DNA of 12,872 bases. Source: an uncultured Eubacteriales bacterium. Lineage in GTDB: Bacteria; Bacillota; Clostridia; Oscillospirales; Oscillospiraceae. Position numbers and translations under genes: made by a program. This document shows, in pieces, positions 5,480-12,872 of the stretch (positions are counted from its first letter, which is position 1; each line of letters begins with the position of its first letter). Below the pieces are notes generated by a model. That model did not search any database, had not been told where the DNA came from, and saw nothing but the letters and a program-made list of their open reading frames with translations. The stretch is from contig URPU01000069.1 of assembly GCA_900549865.1 (NCBI GenBank), positions 1-12,872 of the forward strand, written 5' to 3'.

Positions 5480-7267
5480 TCATGAGGCGCGCTCGAATTG
5501 GCTGTTGTACAGCTCCGCGTAGAAGCCGCCCTTGGCCATAAGCTCGTCGTGCGTGCCGCTTTCCACCACGTCGCCCTCGCGCATGACAAGGATGAGGTCG
5601 GCGTTCTTTATGGTGGAGAGGCGGTGGGCAATGACGAAGCTCGTCCTGTTCTGCATGAGCTTATCCATGGCGCGCTGTATGATAAGCTCGGTGCGCGTAT
5701 CGACGGAGGAGGTGGCCTCGTCCAGAATGAGCATGGGCGCATTTTGCAGCATGGCGCGGGCGATGGTCAGCATCTGCTTCTGCCCGGCGGAAATGCTCGT
5801 CGCGTCGGAGAGGACGGTGTCGAAGCCGTGCGGGAGGGAGCGGACAAATTTATCCAGTCCGCAGGCGCGGCAGACGCGCTCAAGGTCGTCGTCGGTTATG
5901 CCCTGCATATTGTAAACAAGGTTTTCCCTGACAGTGCCCTCGAAAAGCCACGTGTCCTGAAGCACCATGGCAAACATATCGTGCACTGTTTCGCGGCGAA
6001 GTTCGGATATAGGTGTGCCGTCTATTTTTATGCTGCCGCTGTTTATCTCGAAAAAGCGCATGAGGAGATTGACCATGGTCGTCTTTCCCGCGCCCGTCGG
6101 GCCGACGATGGCGACCTTCTGGCCGGGCTTCACATCCGCGGAGAAGTTCTTTATGATCACCTTGTCGGGCGCGTCGGGATAGCTGAAGCGGACGTTTTCA
6201 AAGCTGACATCGCCGCGCACGGCGGGCATTTCGGCGCTCTTACCGCTCTCATCGGGAAGCTCCTCACTTTCAAGGAATTCAAAGACGCGGTTTGCGGAGG
6301 CGGCCGCCGTCTGCATATTCGTCATGCCCTGCGCGATCTGCGTCAGGGGCGAGGTGAACAGGCGCACGTACATGATGAAGGACACTATCACACCGAATTT
6401 TATCGCCCCGCTCAGCGCGAGGACCGAGCCTATCACGCACACCGCCACATAGGCGACGTTGCCGATGACGTTCATGAGCGGCTGCATGAGTCCGGAGAGG
6501 AACTGCGATCTCCAGTTGGCGTCATACACGGCGGCGTTGAGCGTGTCAAAGCGCCCCTTGACCTCGCGCCCGGCGCGGGATATACGGACGACCTCATGGC
6601 CGGAATACATCTCCTCAATATACCCGTTCAGTTCGCCGAGGCTCTGCTGGCGCGCGGCGAAGTAGCGCTGAGAGCGCGCCATGATGAAAACTATCAGCGC
6701 AAGGCCGATGAGCGTGACGCCGAGCGAGGTGAGCGCAAGCCGCCATTCCGTGACGAACATCATGATAAGGCAGCCAACGAACTGCGTGGCCGCGCTGATT
6801 ATGGTGGGCAGGCTGTTCGTCAGGCCCTGCTGGAGCGTGGAGACGTCGTTCGTAATGCGGCTGAGCACATCGCCCTGAGAGGTGGTGTTGAAATACTTCT
6901 GCGGCACACGGTTTATCTTTTCGGAAAGCTCGCCGCGCATACGGCGCGACATTACAAGCGTCACTGTGGCCATGATATAGTGCTGGATAAACGTGAAAAG
7001 CGCGCTGAGGGCGTACACCACGGCGAGGAAAACGCCTATCCTGCCGACGGCGGCGAGGTCTATCCCCGTGGCGAAGCCCTCCGCCATGAGGTTGGTCATC
7101 TCCCCTATTTTGCCCGGTCCGATTATTGTCAGCACAGCGCCAAGCGCCGCCAGCACGAGCGCCGCGGCGATGGCCGGAACGTCGCCGCGCATATATGCGG
7201 CCAGCCGCGAAAGCGAGGCGCGAAGATCGACCTTTTCGGTCACGTTCATTCTGTTATGCGGTCCCAT
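5480..7267 (-). CDS. ABC exporter half-transporter, subunit with the canonical ATPase residues
   Basis: A 595-residue membrane protein with an N-terminal six-helix ABC exporter domain (about 1-330) and a C-terminal ATP-binding domain. Residues visible: Walker A GPTGAGKTT (389-397), Q-loop in VLQDTW, Walker B LILDEAT with catalytic Glu517, and H-loop His548 in IAHRLST. The signature motif is SISAGQ rather than LSGGQ. In asymmetric exporters such as TM287/288 and BmrCD, the normal-Walker-B subunit contributes the altered signature to the degenerate site, exactly as seen here. An in-frame ATG at 7288 exists, but AAGGAGG lies downstream of it and 7 nt before the ATG at 7267, so the latter is the start. 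The partner gene ends 13 nt upstream, and marR leads the operon. Likely role: ATP-driven export of a drug or lipophilic metabolite; substrate unknown. Confidence 0.92.
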   Translation of the reverse strand: MGPHNRMNVTEKVDLRASLSRLAAYMRGDVPAIAAALVLAALGAVLTIIGPGKIGEMTNLMAEGFATGIDLAAVGRIGVFLAVVYALSALFTFIQHYIMATVTLVMSRRMRGELSEKINRVPQKYFNTTSQGDVLSRITNDVSTLQQGLTNSLPTIISAATQFVGCLIMMFVTEWRLALTSLGVTLIGLALIVFIMARSQRYFAARQQSLGELNGYIEEMYSGHEVVRISRAGREVKGRFDTLNAAVYDANWRSQFLSGLMQPLMNVIGNVAYVAVCVIGSVLALSGAIKFGVIVSFIMYVRLFTSPLTQIAQGMTNMQTAAASANRVFEFLESEELPDESGKSAEMPAVRGDVSFENVRFSYPDAPDKVIIKNFSADVKPGQKVAIVGPTGAGKTTMVNLLMRFFEINSGSIKIDGTPISELRRETVHDMFAMVLQDTWLFEGTVRENLVYNMQGITDDDLERVCRACGLDKFVRSLPHGFDTVLSDATSISAGQKQMLTIARAMLQNAPMLILDEATSSVDTRTELIIQRAMDKLMQNRTSFVIAHRLSTIKNADLILVMREGDVVESGTHDELMAKGGFYAELYNSQFERAS

Positions 7268-7280
7268 ACATATCCCTCCT

Positions 7281-9038
7281 TCATGCAAGCTCCGCCGCGC
7301 TGAGCTGCGACGTGGCTATCTCCTGATACACGCGGCAGCTACGCATAAGCTCGTCATGCGTGCCGACGCCGACGGCCTCGCCGCGGTCCAGCACGATTAT
7401 CTTATCCGCGTGGCGGATGCTGCTGATGCGCTGGGCGACGATTATCTTCGTGGCGTCCGGGAGCTTTTCGGCAAGCTCCCTTCTCAGCGCGGCGTCCGTC
7501 TTATAGTCGAGCGCAGAGAACGAGTCATCAAATATCAGTATCTCAGGCTGGCGTGCTATCGCGCGGGCGATGGCGAGGCGCTGCTTCTGCCCGCCGGAGA
7601 CGTTGCGCCCCTGCTGGGCGATGCGGTAGTTTGTGCCCTCCTCCAGCGCGTTGACGAATTCCGCCGCCTGTGAGATATCTATGGCGCGCGCCGTGTTCCC
7701 GGCATCCTGCGGCGCGGCGCTCTCGCCGAAGAGGACGTTGTCCTCTATACTGCCGGAAAAGAGCACGGCCTTCTGCGTCACGTAGCCGAGGCGGTCATAA
7801 AGCGCGTCAAAGGCGTAGTCCCTGACGTTCACCCCGTCCACGAGCACCGCGCCCTCCGTTGCGTCATAAAAGCGCGGGATGAGGCTTATCAGCGTGGATT
7901 TGCCGCTGCCCGTCGCGCCGATGACGGCAAGCGTCTGCCCCCGCTCCACGCGGAAGCTGATGTGGCTGAGCTGTTCCTCCGCCGCGCCGGGATAGGCGAA
8001 GGACACGTCACGAAACTCCACGGTGCCCTTCTCCGGGCTCTGCGTCACTTCGCCCTCGCGCACGGTGTTGACGCTGTCAAGCACCTCGTTTATACGCTCT
8101 GCCGAGACCTGCGCTGACGGGAACATCATGAATATCATGACCATCATCATGAAGGACATGACCACATACGTGGCATAGGTGCTGAAAACGACGACGTTTG
8201 AAAACATGTTCAGCCGCGCCGCCGCGTCCGTGACGGCGATCTGGTTTATGAGCGCCGCGCCCAGCCAGTAGATGACGAGGGCAAGCGAATTCATGCACAG
8301 GCCCATGAGCGGCTGTATGACCGCCATGAGGCGCTGGTTTTTAAGCTGGGTGTTCATCATTTCCGTGCTGGGGCCGTCGAACTTTTCATTCTGATAGGCC
8401 TCGGCATTGAAGGCGTGCACCACGTTGATGCCAGTGAGGTTTTCCCGCGCGACGCGGTTTATCTTATCCGTCAGCTTCTGCACGATGCGAAAGCGCGGCA
8501 GAACGACCATCATTATTGAAAGGATGCACGAGCATATCACGACGACGAAGGCCGCCGTCACGGCGGAGAGCTGCCAGCTCTTGCCGAGGATCTTTATAAC
8601 AGCCCAGACGGCCATGACCGGGGATTTTATCATCATCTGCAGGCCCATCGCCACGAGCATCTGCAATTGGGTGATGTCGTTCGTGGTGCGCGTGATGAGA
8701 CTGGGCACGGAAAAGGCGCTTATCTGGGCGCGGCTGGAATCCATCACGCAGTCAAAAAGGTCCTTGCGCACGGCGTAGCTGAAGCCGGAGGCCGTCCTTG
8801 CCGCAAGGTAGCCGCAGGCAACGGACAGCACAGCGCTGGCCGCCGTGCAGCCGAGCATTTTAAGCCCGATGCCGAGTATCTCCGCCGTCTGCGCGCCGGG
8901 CGTGTTTATGAGCTTGGTAAGGCTCGTCATATAATCGGGCAGGGTGAGGTCAAAGTATATCTGCCCAAGCACGAGCACGGCGCAGATGAGCGCCATGACG
9001 GCCTCGCGCCGCCGCATTCTCTTAAGTATTTTTATCAT
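7281..9038 (-). CDS. ABC exporter half-transporter, subunit with a degenerate ATPase site
   Basis: A 585-residue membrane protein: six-helix exporter domain (about 1-325) followed by an ATP-binding domain. Walker A GATGSGKST (374-382), Q-loop Q422 and a full signature NVSGGQ (479-484) are intact. Walker B reads EILIFDDSF, with Asp505 in place of the catalytic Glu, and the H-loop His is Gln536 in VAQRISS. This same pair of changes marks the inactive site of heterodimeric exporters (TM287, BmrC and relatives, from established knowledge). Its good signature would complete the active site of the partner encoded directly downstream. The ATG at 9038 has AGGAGG upstream and overlaps the marR stop by 4 nt (ATGA). 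The two genes and marR form one transcription unit. Expected to work only as a heterodimer with the 5480-7267 product in the cytoplasmic membrane. Confidence 0.92.
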   Translation of the reverse strand: MIKILKRMRRREAVMALICAVLVLGQIYFDLTLPDYMTSLTKLINTPGAQTAEILGIGLKMLGCTAASAVLSVACGYLAARTASGFSYAVRKDLFDCVMDSSRAQISAFSVPSLITRTTNDITQLQMLVAMGLQMMIKSPVMAVWAVIKILGKSWQLSAVTAAFVVVICSCILSIMMVVLPRFRIVQKLTDKINRVARENLTGINVVHAFNAEAYQNEKFDGPSTEMMNTQLKNQRLMAVIQPLMGLCMNSLALVIYWLGAALINQIAVTDAAARLNMFSNVVVFSTYATYVVMSFMMMVMIFMMFPSAQVSAERINEVLDSVNTVREGEVTQSPEKGTVEFRDVSFAYPGAAEEQLSHISFRVERGQTLAVIGATGSGKSTLISLIPRFYDATEGAVLVDGVNVRDYAFDALYDRLGYVTQKAVLFSGSIEDNVLFGESAAPQDAGNTARAIDISQAAEFVNALEEGTNYRIAQQGRNVSGGQKQRLAIARAIARQPEILIFDDSFSALDYKTDAALRRELAEKLPDATKIIVAQRISSIRHADKIIVLDRGEAVGVGTHDELMRSCRVYQEIATSQLSAAELA

Positions 9039-9505
9039 GCCTTGTCCTCCTTTGCTTTGCCGTTTTTGATGCTGTCCACATTGCTGTCTATCGCCGCGAG
9101 GCAGGCGCGGAAGGTCTCAAGCTGCGGCTCCGTAAGCCCGGCGAGGATGCGCCCGGCGAACTCCGCCTGCAATTCGCGGCCCTTCTCTATTATGGGCGCG
9201 GCCGCGGCGGTGCAGACAAGGCGCGTTTTGCGCCTGTCGCCGGGAACGTCCTGCCGCGCGATAAGCCCCTCCCCGGCAAGCCTGTCCACATGGAAGGAGA
9301 CTATGCCCGGCTTGAGCCCGCGGAAGCGGCATATATCCCGCGCCGTGGCGCATTCGGGGTTATTGGCCGCGAACATGAGAATATCCACCGCGATGGGCGG
9401 AAGCCCCGTCTCGCGGCAGAGCGGCTGCATCACCGTATAATACGCCTCAAGGAAATTGTTGGCATGGCCGTACATTTTCGACGCCGCCATTGTCGGATCA
9501 AGCAT
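9035..9505 (-). CDS. MarR-family transcriptional repressor of the ABC exporter operon
   Basis: A 156-residue winged helix-turn-helix regulator. The DNA-binding core spans about residues 35-98: TARDICRFRGLKPGIVSFHV covers the helix-turn-helix with its recognition helix, and DVPGDRRKTRLV forms the wing with the DxRxxR-type pattern typical of MarR proteins. Flanking helices (1-30 and 108-148) would form the dimer interface. The ATG at 9505 is chosen over an in-frame start at 9595 because GGAG lies 8 nt before it and because the longer frame would read through the promoter. Its stop overlaps the start of the first exporter gene by 4 nt. Two palindromes (9522-9549) in its own leader suggest autorepression relieved by a ligand, probably an exported compound. 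The MarR identity is secure; the ligand is unknown. Confidence 0.9.
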   Translation of the reverse strand: MLDPTMAASKMYGHANNFLEAYYTVMQPLCRETGLPPIAVDILMFAANNPECATARDICRFRGLKPGIVSFHVDRLAGEGLIARQDVPGDRRKTRLVCTAAAAPIIEKGRELQAEFAGRILAGLTEPQLETFRACLAAIDSNVDSIKNGKAKEDKA

Positions 9506-9521
9506 CTGATTCGCTCCAATC

Positions 9522-9549
9522 TTGAATATTTCAATTTTGAATAATTTAA
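9522..9549. promoter_or_regulatory. Tandem MarR operator candidates
   Basis: TTGAATATTTCAA (9522-9534) is a perfect 5-bp-arm palindrome. TTGAATAATTTAA (9537-9549) is a one-mismatch copy whose centre is 15 bp away. Both lie between the -10 element and the marR start, partly over the -10, ideal for autorepression. Length and AT-richness fit known MarR sites. Confidence 0.65.
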
Positions 9550-9577
9550 TATTAGACCTTTTGCTAAGAGAAATCAA
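9549..9577 (-). promoter_or_regulatory. Promoter of the marR-ABC operon
   Basis: On the minus strand, TTGATT (9577-9572), a 17-bp spacer and TAATAT (9554-9549). The -10 overlaps the end of the second palindrome. Transcription would begin near 9542, inside the operator pair. Confidence 0.6.
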
Positions 9578-9604
9578 CGAACATTTTGTGAACATCCGCG
9601 CACA

Positions 9605-9625
9605 GCGCGCCCCGCCGCGGCGCGC
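9605..9625. repeat. GC-rich inverted repeat between the divergent marR and GH20 promoters
   Basis: GCGCGCC (9605-9611) and GGCGCGC (9619-9625) pair around 7 nt. It lies upstream of both -35 elements. It could be a regulator site or just compositional bias in a GC-rich stretch. Confidence 0.3.
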
Positions 9626-9629
9626 GGCA

Positions 9630-9658
9630 TTTACAAAGGGCGGCGGAGGGACTATAAT
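9630..9658 (+). promoter_or_regulatory. Promoter of the GH20 gene
   Basis: TTTACA (9630-9635), a 17-bp spacer and consensus TATAAT (9653-9658), about 40 bp before the start codon. Initiation is expected near 9665. Confidence 0.65.
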
Positions 9659-9698
9659 TTACATATAAAAGTATTTCACGGCAAGGAGGGCATGAAGC

Positions 9699-11270
9699 AT
9701 GAAAACCGGCATTATCCCCGCCCCGGCGCACATGCGCGCGGGAAGCGGCGTCTGCCGCCTGTCGGGCGCGATGCATATAGAAAGAAACGATTTTGAGCCA
9801 TACTGCACCGAGGCGTTTTTTGAACGCACGGGGCTTTCCCGCGGCGGCGGGCCGTCACTCATTCTTGAAAAGGCCGCCATGGCGGAGGAGGCGTACACGC
9901 TCTGTATCGGCGAGGATTCCGTCACCGTCCGCGCGGCGGGCGAGCGCGGCGTCATATGGGCGCTGACGACGCTGTACGCGCTTATCGACGGCGGCAGTCT
10001 GCCCGTGTGCGAAATAGACGACGCGCCGGAGTACCCGCACCGCGGCCTTTCGCTGGACTGCGCGCGGCACTTCTTCCCCGCGGCGGAGGTCAAGCGGATA
10101 ATCGAGGGGATATCGCTTGCGAAGATAAACACGCTGCACTGGCATCTGAGCGACGATCAGGGCTGGCGGATAGAGTCGCGCGTTTTCCCGAAGCTGTGCG
10201 CGCAGAGCGGAGAGTACTACACGCAGGAGGAGATACGCGGCATCGTCGAGTACGCGCGCTTTCGCGGCGTGGAGATAATCCCGGAAATAGACATGCCGGG
10301 GCACGTCAGCGCCATACTCGCGGCGTACCCGGAGCTGAGCTGCACGGGAGAGCCGGTGGACATAAAGACCTGCGGCGGGATATTCAGTGTGATACTCTGC
10401 GCGGGCAAGGAGGGCGTGTTCGACTTCATAGAAAAGCTGCTGGATGAGCTGTGCCCGCTGTTTGCGTCCGAGCGCTTCCACATCGGCGGTGATGAGGCGC
10501 CGAAGCTGCGCTGGCACAACTGCCCGGACTGCCGGAAGCGCATGGCGGCGCTTGGCCTTGCGCATACGGAGCAGCTTCAGGGCTACTTCACCTGCCGCGT
10601 CGCGGAGATGCTCAGGCGGCACGTTAAAAAGCCCGTATGCTGGAACGAGGCGCTGCGCGCGGGGCGCGTGCCGGAGGATGTGCAGATACAATACTGGACG
10701 CTTCAGCACCGCGCGCAGATGCAGAGGTTCGCCGAGGGCGGCGGCCGGTGGATATACTCGGACATGTTCGAGCTGTACCTTGACTATCCGCACAGCATGA
10801 CGGCGCTGAAAAAGGTATACGAAACGCGCGCCCACTTCGGCCGCGCGGCATACTCCGGCAGCAGTCTGGACGGGTTTGAGGCCTGCCTGTGGAGCGAGCA
10901 TATAGATAACGCCGCGCTGCTGGAGCGGCGCATATTCCCGCGGATATACGCGCTGGCGGAGGTCTCATGGGGCAGCGCGAGGAGCTACGCCGACTTCAGG
11001 GCGCGGCTTTGCGCGGCGCTTCCGCGGCTTGAGCGCGCGGGGCTGACCTATACGGCGGAGGACTGGTGGGATCCGCGCGGCAGGGCGCGGCTCGACGAGG
11101 CGCTTGGCTATCTTGTGAAGATGAACGCCGCCATGCCGGAGGAGATACGCGCCGAGGCGCTGGACGCGGCGAAGCCGAGCCGCGAATTCGTGCTCAGCTT
11201 CGTGAGCCGCTTTTTCCGCCCGACGGACATTCCGGCGCTGCTGCGCTCGATGTCGGGGTTCAAGAAATGA
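9699..11270 (+). CDS. Glycoside hydrolase family 20 beta-N-acetylhexosaminidase, cytoplasmic
   Basis: A 523-residue enzyme that removes terminal beta-linked GlcNAc or GalNAc by substrate-assisted catalysis. After an N-terminal alpha/beta domain (about 1-105), the TIM barrel starts at YPHRGLSLDCARHFFP (112-127). It carries NTLHWHLSDDQGWRIES (144-160), EIIPEIDMPGHVSA (192-205) and the catalytic pair Asp265-Glu266 in HIGGDEAP, followed by CWNEAL (314-319) and the sugar-binding Trp398 in ACLWSEHID. No signal peptide or membrane segment is present, so it should act inside the cell on imported amino-sugar oligosaccharides or glycoconjugates. The ATG has AAGGAGG 9 nt upstream; an out-of-frame ATG 7 nt earlier is not the start. 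It is transcribed away from marR, with its own promoter. A separate promoter serves the next gene. Family and catalytic residues are clear; chain preference is not. Confidence 0.95.
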   Translation: MKTGIIPAPAHMRAGSGVCRLSGAMHIERNDFEPYCTEAFFERTGLSRGGGPSLILEKAAMAEEAYTLCIGEDSVTVRAAGERGVIWALTTLYALIDGGSLPVCEIDDAPEYPHRGLSLDCARHFFPAAEVKRIIEGISLAKINTLHWHLSDDQGWRIESRVFPKLCAQSGEYYTQEEIRGIVEYARFRGVEIIPEIDMPGHVSAILAAYPELSCTGEPVDIKTCGGIFSVILCAGKEGVFDFIEKLLDELCPLFASERFHIGGDEAPKLRWHNCPDCRKRMAALGLAHTEQLQGYFTCRVAEMLRRHVKKPVCWNEALRAGRVPEDVQIQYWTLQHRAQMQRFAEGGGRWIYSDMFELYLDYPHSMTALKKVYETRAHFGRAAYSGSSLDGFEACLWSEHIDNAALLERRIFPRIYALAEVSWGSARSYADFRARLCAALPRLERAGLTYTAEDWWDPRGRARLDEALGYLVKMNAAMPEEIRAEALDAAKPSREFVLSFVSRFFRPTDIPALLRSMSGFKK

Positions 11271-11287
11271 TCCTCAATATATCACTG

Positions 11288-11315
11288 TTGCATTTTTGCG
11301 CAGATAATGTATAAT
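11288..11315 (+). promoter_or_regulatory. Promoter of the MATE gene
   Basis: TTGCAT (11288-11293), a 16-bp spacer and TATAAT (11310-11315). The leader would be about 20 nt, ending in GGAGG at a tight spacing before the ATG. Confidence 0.6.
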
Positions 11316-11344
11316 ATTCAAACGCTGCGCTTACGGAGGTATAT

Positions 11345-12754
11345 ATGGAACACACTGAAAAGCTGACGCTGAGGGAGTGCATGTTCGGCGACAGGGCGTT
11401 TTACCGCCATGTGCTGACCGTGGTTTTGCCCATCATCATTCAAAATACGCTGACAAACATCGTGAGCCTGCTGGACAACGTCATGGTCGGGCAGGTGGGC
11501 ACGCTGCCAATGAGCGGCGTGGCGATAGTGGGTCAGCTTCTGTTCGTATACTATCTCTGCATCTGGGGCAGCACCGCGGGGGCCGGCATATTCGGCGCGC
11601 AGTTCTACGGCAGCGGGGATATGGACGGGCTGCGGCACACGTTCCGTTTCAAGCTGGTCATTGCCTCGCTCATCACCGCGGCGGCCATACTGCTGCTGGG
11701 CTTTGCAGGGCCGGCGCTCATATGCGATTACATCGCCAGTGACACGAGCGCGCAGGACGCCGCCGCGACGCTGGGCTACGCGCGGGAATACATGCACATT
11801 ATGATGGTGGGGCTTATCCCCTTCGCCGTTACGCAGTGCATCGCGGGGACCCTGAGAGAGACGGGGCAGACGGTGCTGCCGATGAAGGCCAGCATTGCCG
11901 CCATCGTCGTCAACTTCGTTTTCAACTCGCTGCTGATCTTCGGCCTGCTGGGCTTCCCGCGGCTGGGCGTCGTGGGCGCGGCCATTGCGACGGTGCTTTC
12001 GCGCTTTGTGGAGCTTGGCATCGTCATCCTCGGCGCGCGGCGGAATATCGAGCGCTTCCCCTTCCTGCGCGGCGTGTTCAAGAGCTTCGGCATCCCGCGG
12101 GAGCTTGCGGGGCAGATACTTTCAAAGTCTCTGCCGCTGCTGCTGAACGAGCTGATGTGGGGCACGGGGCAGGCGATACTGCTGCAATGCTATTCCGTGC
12201 GCGGCATTCAGGTCATCGCGGCGATGAACATATGCAACACCGTCTCGCAGATATTCAACGAGGCCTTCCTCTCCCTCGGCAACGCGACAGGGATAGTCGT
12301 CGGGCAGGAGCTGGGCGCGGACAGGCTGACGAACGCGCGGCGCACCGCGTGGCATATGCTGACGCTGAGTCTGGCAAGCTGCCTTATAATGGGCACGCTG
12401 CTGTCGCTGTGCGCGCCGTACATCCCGCGCATATACAACACCGAGGAGAGCATCCGCCTGCTGGCAACTGAGCTTATCCGCGTGGCCGCGGTGTGCATGC
12501 CTCTGTTCGGCTTTGCAAACTGCGCGTTCTTTACTCTGCGCTCCGGCGGGAACACGCTTATCACCTTCCTGTTCGACAGCTGCTTTACGTGGGCGGTCTC
12601 CGTGTCGGCGGCCTTTTGCCTCTCCCGCTTCACCGCGCTGCCCATCGTGCCGATATACTTCATCGTCAACGGGCTGGACGTCATAAAATGCGCGATAGGC
12701 TTCGTGCTTATGAAAAAAGGCGTGTGGGTCAGGAATATAGTGAAGCCCGCGTGA
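11345..12754 (+). CDS. MATE-family cation-coupled multidrug efflux transporter
   Basis: A 469-residue membrane protein with about twelve hydrophobic segments in two six-helix MatE repeats. Family marks seen: VLPIIIQNTLTNIVSLLDN then VMVGQVG in the first repeat, the conserved GAGIFGAQFYG stretch, VAGTLRETGQT-like CIAGTLRETGQTVLPM, and in the second repeat LPLLLNELMWGTGQAIL, NEAFLSLGNATGIVVGQELG and TLRSGGNT. It exchanges Na+ or H+ for cationic or amphipathic compounds at the cytoplasmic membrane; which ion and substrate cannot be read here. Length is normal for the family. The ATG is preceded by GGAGG. The gene has its own promoter 74 nt after the GH20 stop, so the two are neighbours rather than an obligate operon. 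Two stem-loops follow it. Together with the ABC exporter upstream it makes the region efflux-rich. Confidence 0.93.
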   Translation: MEHTEKLTLRECMFGDRAFYRHVLTVVLPIIIQNTLTNIVSLLDNVMVGQVGTLPMSGVAIVGQLLFVYYLCIWGSTAGAGIFGAQFYGSGDMDGLRHTFRFKLVIASLITAAAILLLGFAGPALICDYIASDTSAQDAAATLGYAREYMHIMMVGLIPFAVTQCIAGTLRETGQTVLPMKASIAAIVVNFVFNSLLIFGLLGFPRLGVVGAAIATVLSRFVELGIVILGARRNIERFPFLRGVFKSFGIPRELAGQILSKSLPLLLNELMWGTGQAILLQCYSVRGIQVIAAMNICNTVSQIFNEAFLSLGNATGIVVGQELGADRLTNARRTAWHMLTLSLASCLIMGTLLSLCAPYIPRIYNTEESIRLLATELIRVAAVCMPLFGFANCAFFTLRSGGNTLITFLFDSCFTWAVSVSAAFCLSRFTALPIVPIYFIVNGLDVIKCAIGFVLMKKGVWVRNIVKPA

Positions 12755-12764
12755 TATATGGGAT

Positions 12765-12799
12765 AAAAATGCGCCTGTCTGCGTTTTGCAGACAGGCGC
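12765..12799. terminator. Intrinsic terminator, strongest for leftward transcription
   Basis: GCGCCTGTCTGC (12771-12782) pairs exactly with 12788-12799 around GTTTT. The A-run at 12765-12769 becomes a U-tract on the minus strand, so it best stops transcripts entering from the right edge. It lacks a U-tract for the MATE gene but gives a 12-bp stem 17 nt after its stop. Confidence 0.75.
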
Positions 12800-12807
12800 T
12801 GAGACTG

Positions 12808-12836
12808 TCGAAAAAGTGGCATTGCCGCTTTTTCGA
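12808..12836. terminator. Second stem-loop with A/T arms, terminator-like in both directions
   Basis: TCGAAAAAGTGGC (12808-12820) pairs with GCCGCTTTTTCGA (12824-12836), one G-U pair, loop ATT. The T-run lies inside the stem rather than after it, so this is an imperfect intrinsic terminator; it may instead be a dispersed intergenic repeat of this genome. The 36 bases after it show no feature. Confidence 0.5.
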
Positions 12837-12872
12837 GAAAGCTTCGCTGCGTTCTGCGCCTCTGTTGTCCGC

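Noticed and set aside
5498..7303. A 601-codon plus-strand open frame opposite the ABC subunit
   Set aside because: It is the antisense image of the ABC gene, with low-complexity His/Arg/Ala composition and no ribosome binding site.
9035..9595. A longer MarR protein starting at 9595
   Set aside because: The extra 30 residues read through the promoter and operator and lack a ribosome binding site; 9505 has one.
9855..10901. A 348-codon minus-strand open frame opposite the GH20 gene
   Set aside because: GH20 motifs and promoter are on the plus strand; the minus product has no recognisable domain.
1..12872. CRISPR arrays, tRNA or rRNA genes, transposases, integrases or phage genes
   Set aside because: No regularly spaced repeats, no tRNA-like cloverleaf or rRNA sequence and no mobile-element protein motifs were found on reading both strands.

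Overview
The window reads as a piece of a GC-rich Bacillota (Clostridia-like, probably gut) chromosome, most likely from a metagenome assembly. The basis is the gene content (a MarR-linked heterodimeric ABC exporter, a MATE pump, a cytoplasmic GH20 enzyme, LCM-type and UbiE-type methyltransferases, a thiazoline-carboxylate-hydrolase-like protein), strong AGGAGG ribosome binding sites, and tight operon packing with overlapping starts and stops. No rRNA, tRNA, CRISPR array or transposase is visible.

Region 1 (1 to about 606, minus) is an internal piece of an isoleucyl-tRNA synthetase gene. It is clearly lower in GC and uses different codons from everything else. It stops abruptly at about 598-608, where a GC-rich alpha/beta hydrolase gene begins in another frame. 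Both genes are broken at that point, so this looks like a chimeric join or a recombination scar.

Region 2 (about 607-4576, minus) is a leftward operon-like run. In transcription order it holds a multi-pass membrane protein, an LCM-family methyltransferase, a Cys-rich L-2-amino-thiazoline-4-carboxylate-hydrolase-like protein, a class I SAM methyltransferase, a collapsed GNAT-acetyltransferase remnant with a second unidentified fragment, and an alpha/beta hydrolase cut at its C-terminus. A good promoter (TTGAAA, 17 bp, TACAAT) lies upstream at 4687-4715.

Region 3 (4577-4851) is a divergent control region with two rightward promoter candidates, one leftward promoter, a perfect 14-bp-arm dyad next to the rightward gene, and several smaller palindromes. 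The rightward gene (4852-5406) is a chimera: an AraC-regulator sensing domain joined in frame to the middle of an ABC exporter, lacking both the DNA-binding domain and the ATPase. A bidirectional terminator follows.

Region 4 (5480-9505, minus) is a compact operon of a MarR repressor and two ABC half-transporters. The half-transporters form a textbook asymmetric heterodimer: one ATPase has lost its catalytic Glu and His, and the partner carries a matching altered signature motif. Two palindromes between the promoter and marR start look like the autoregulatory operator.

Region 5 (9605-12836, plus) holds a GH20 beta-N-acetylhexosaminidase without a signal peptide and a MATE efflux pump, each with its own promoter. 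Two adjacent stem-loops follow at the right edge. The rightmost 36 bases hold nothing recognisable.

The intact part combines two drug/metabolite export systems, a regulator, an amino-sugar hydrolase and a small-molecule modification operon. It also carries three decay or rearrangement scars: the ileS join, the GNAT remnant and the AraC-ABC fusion. This is a plastic accessory region.
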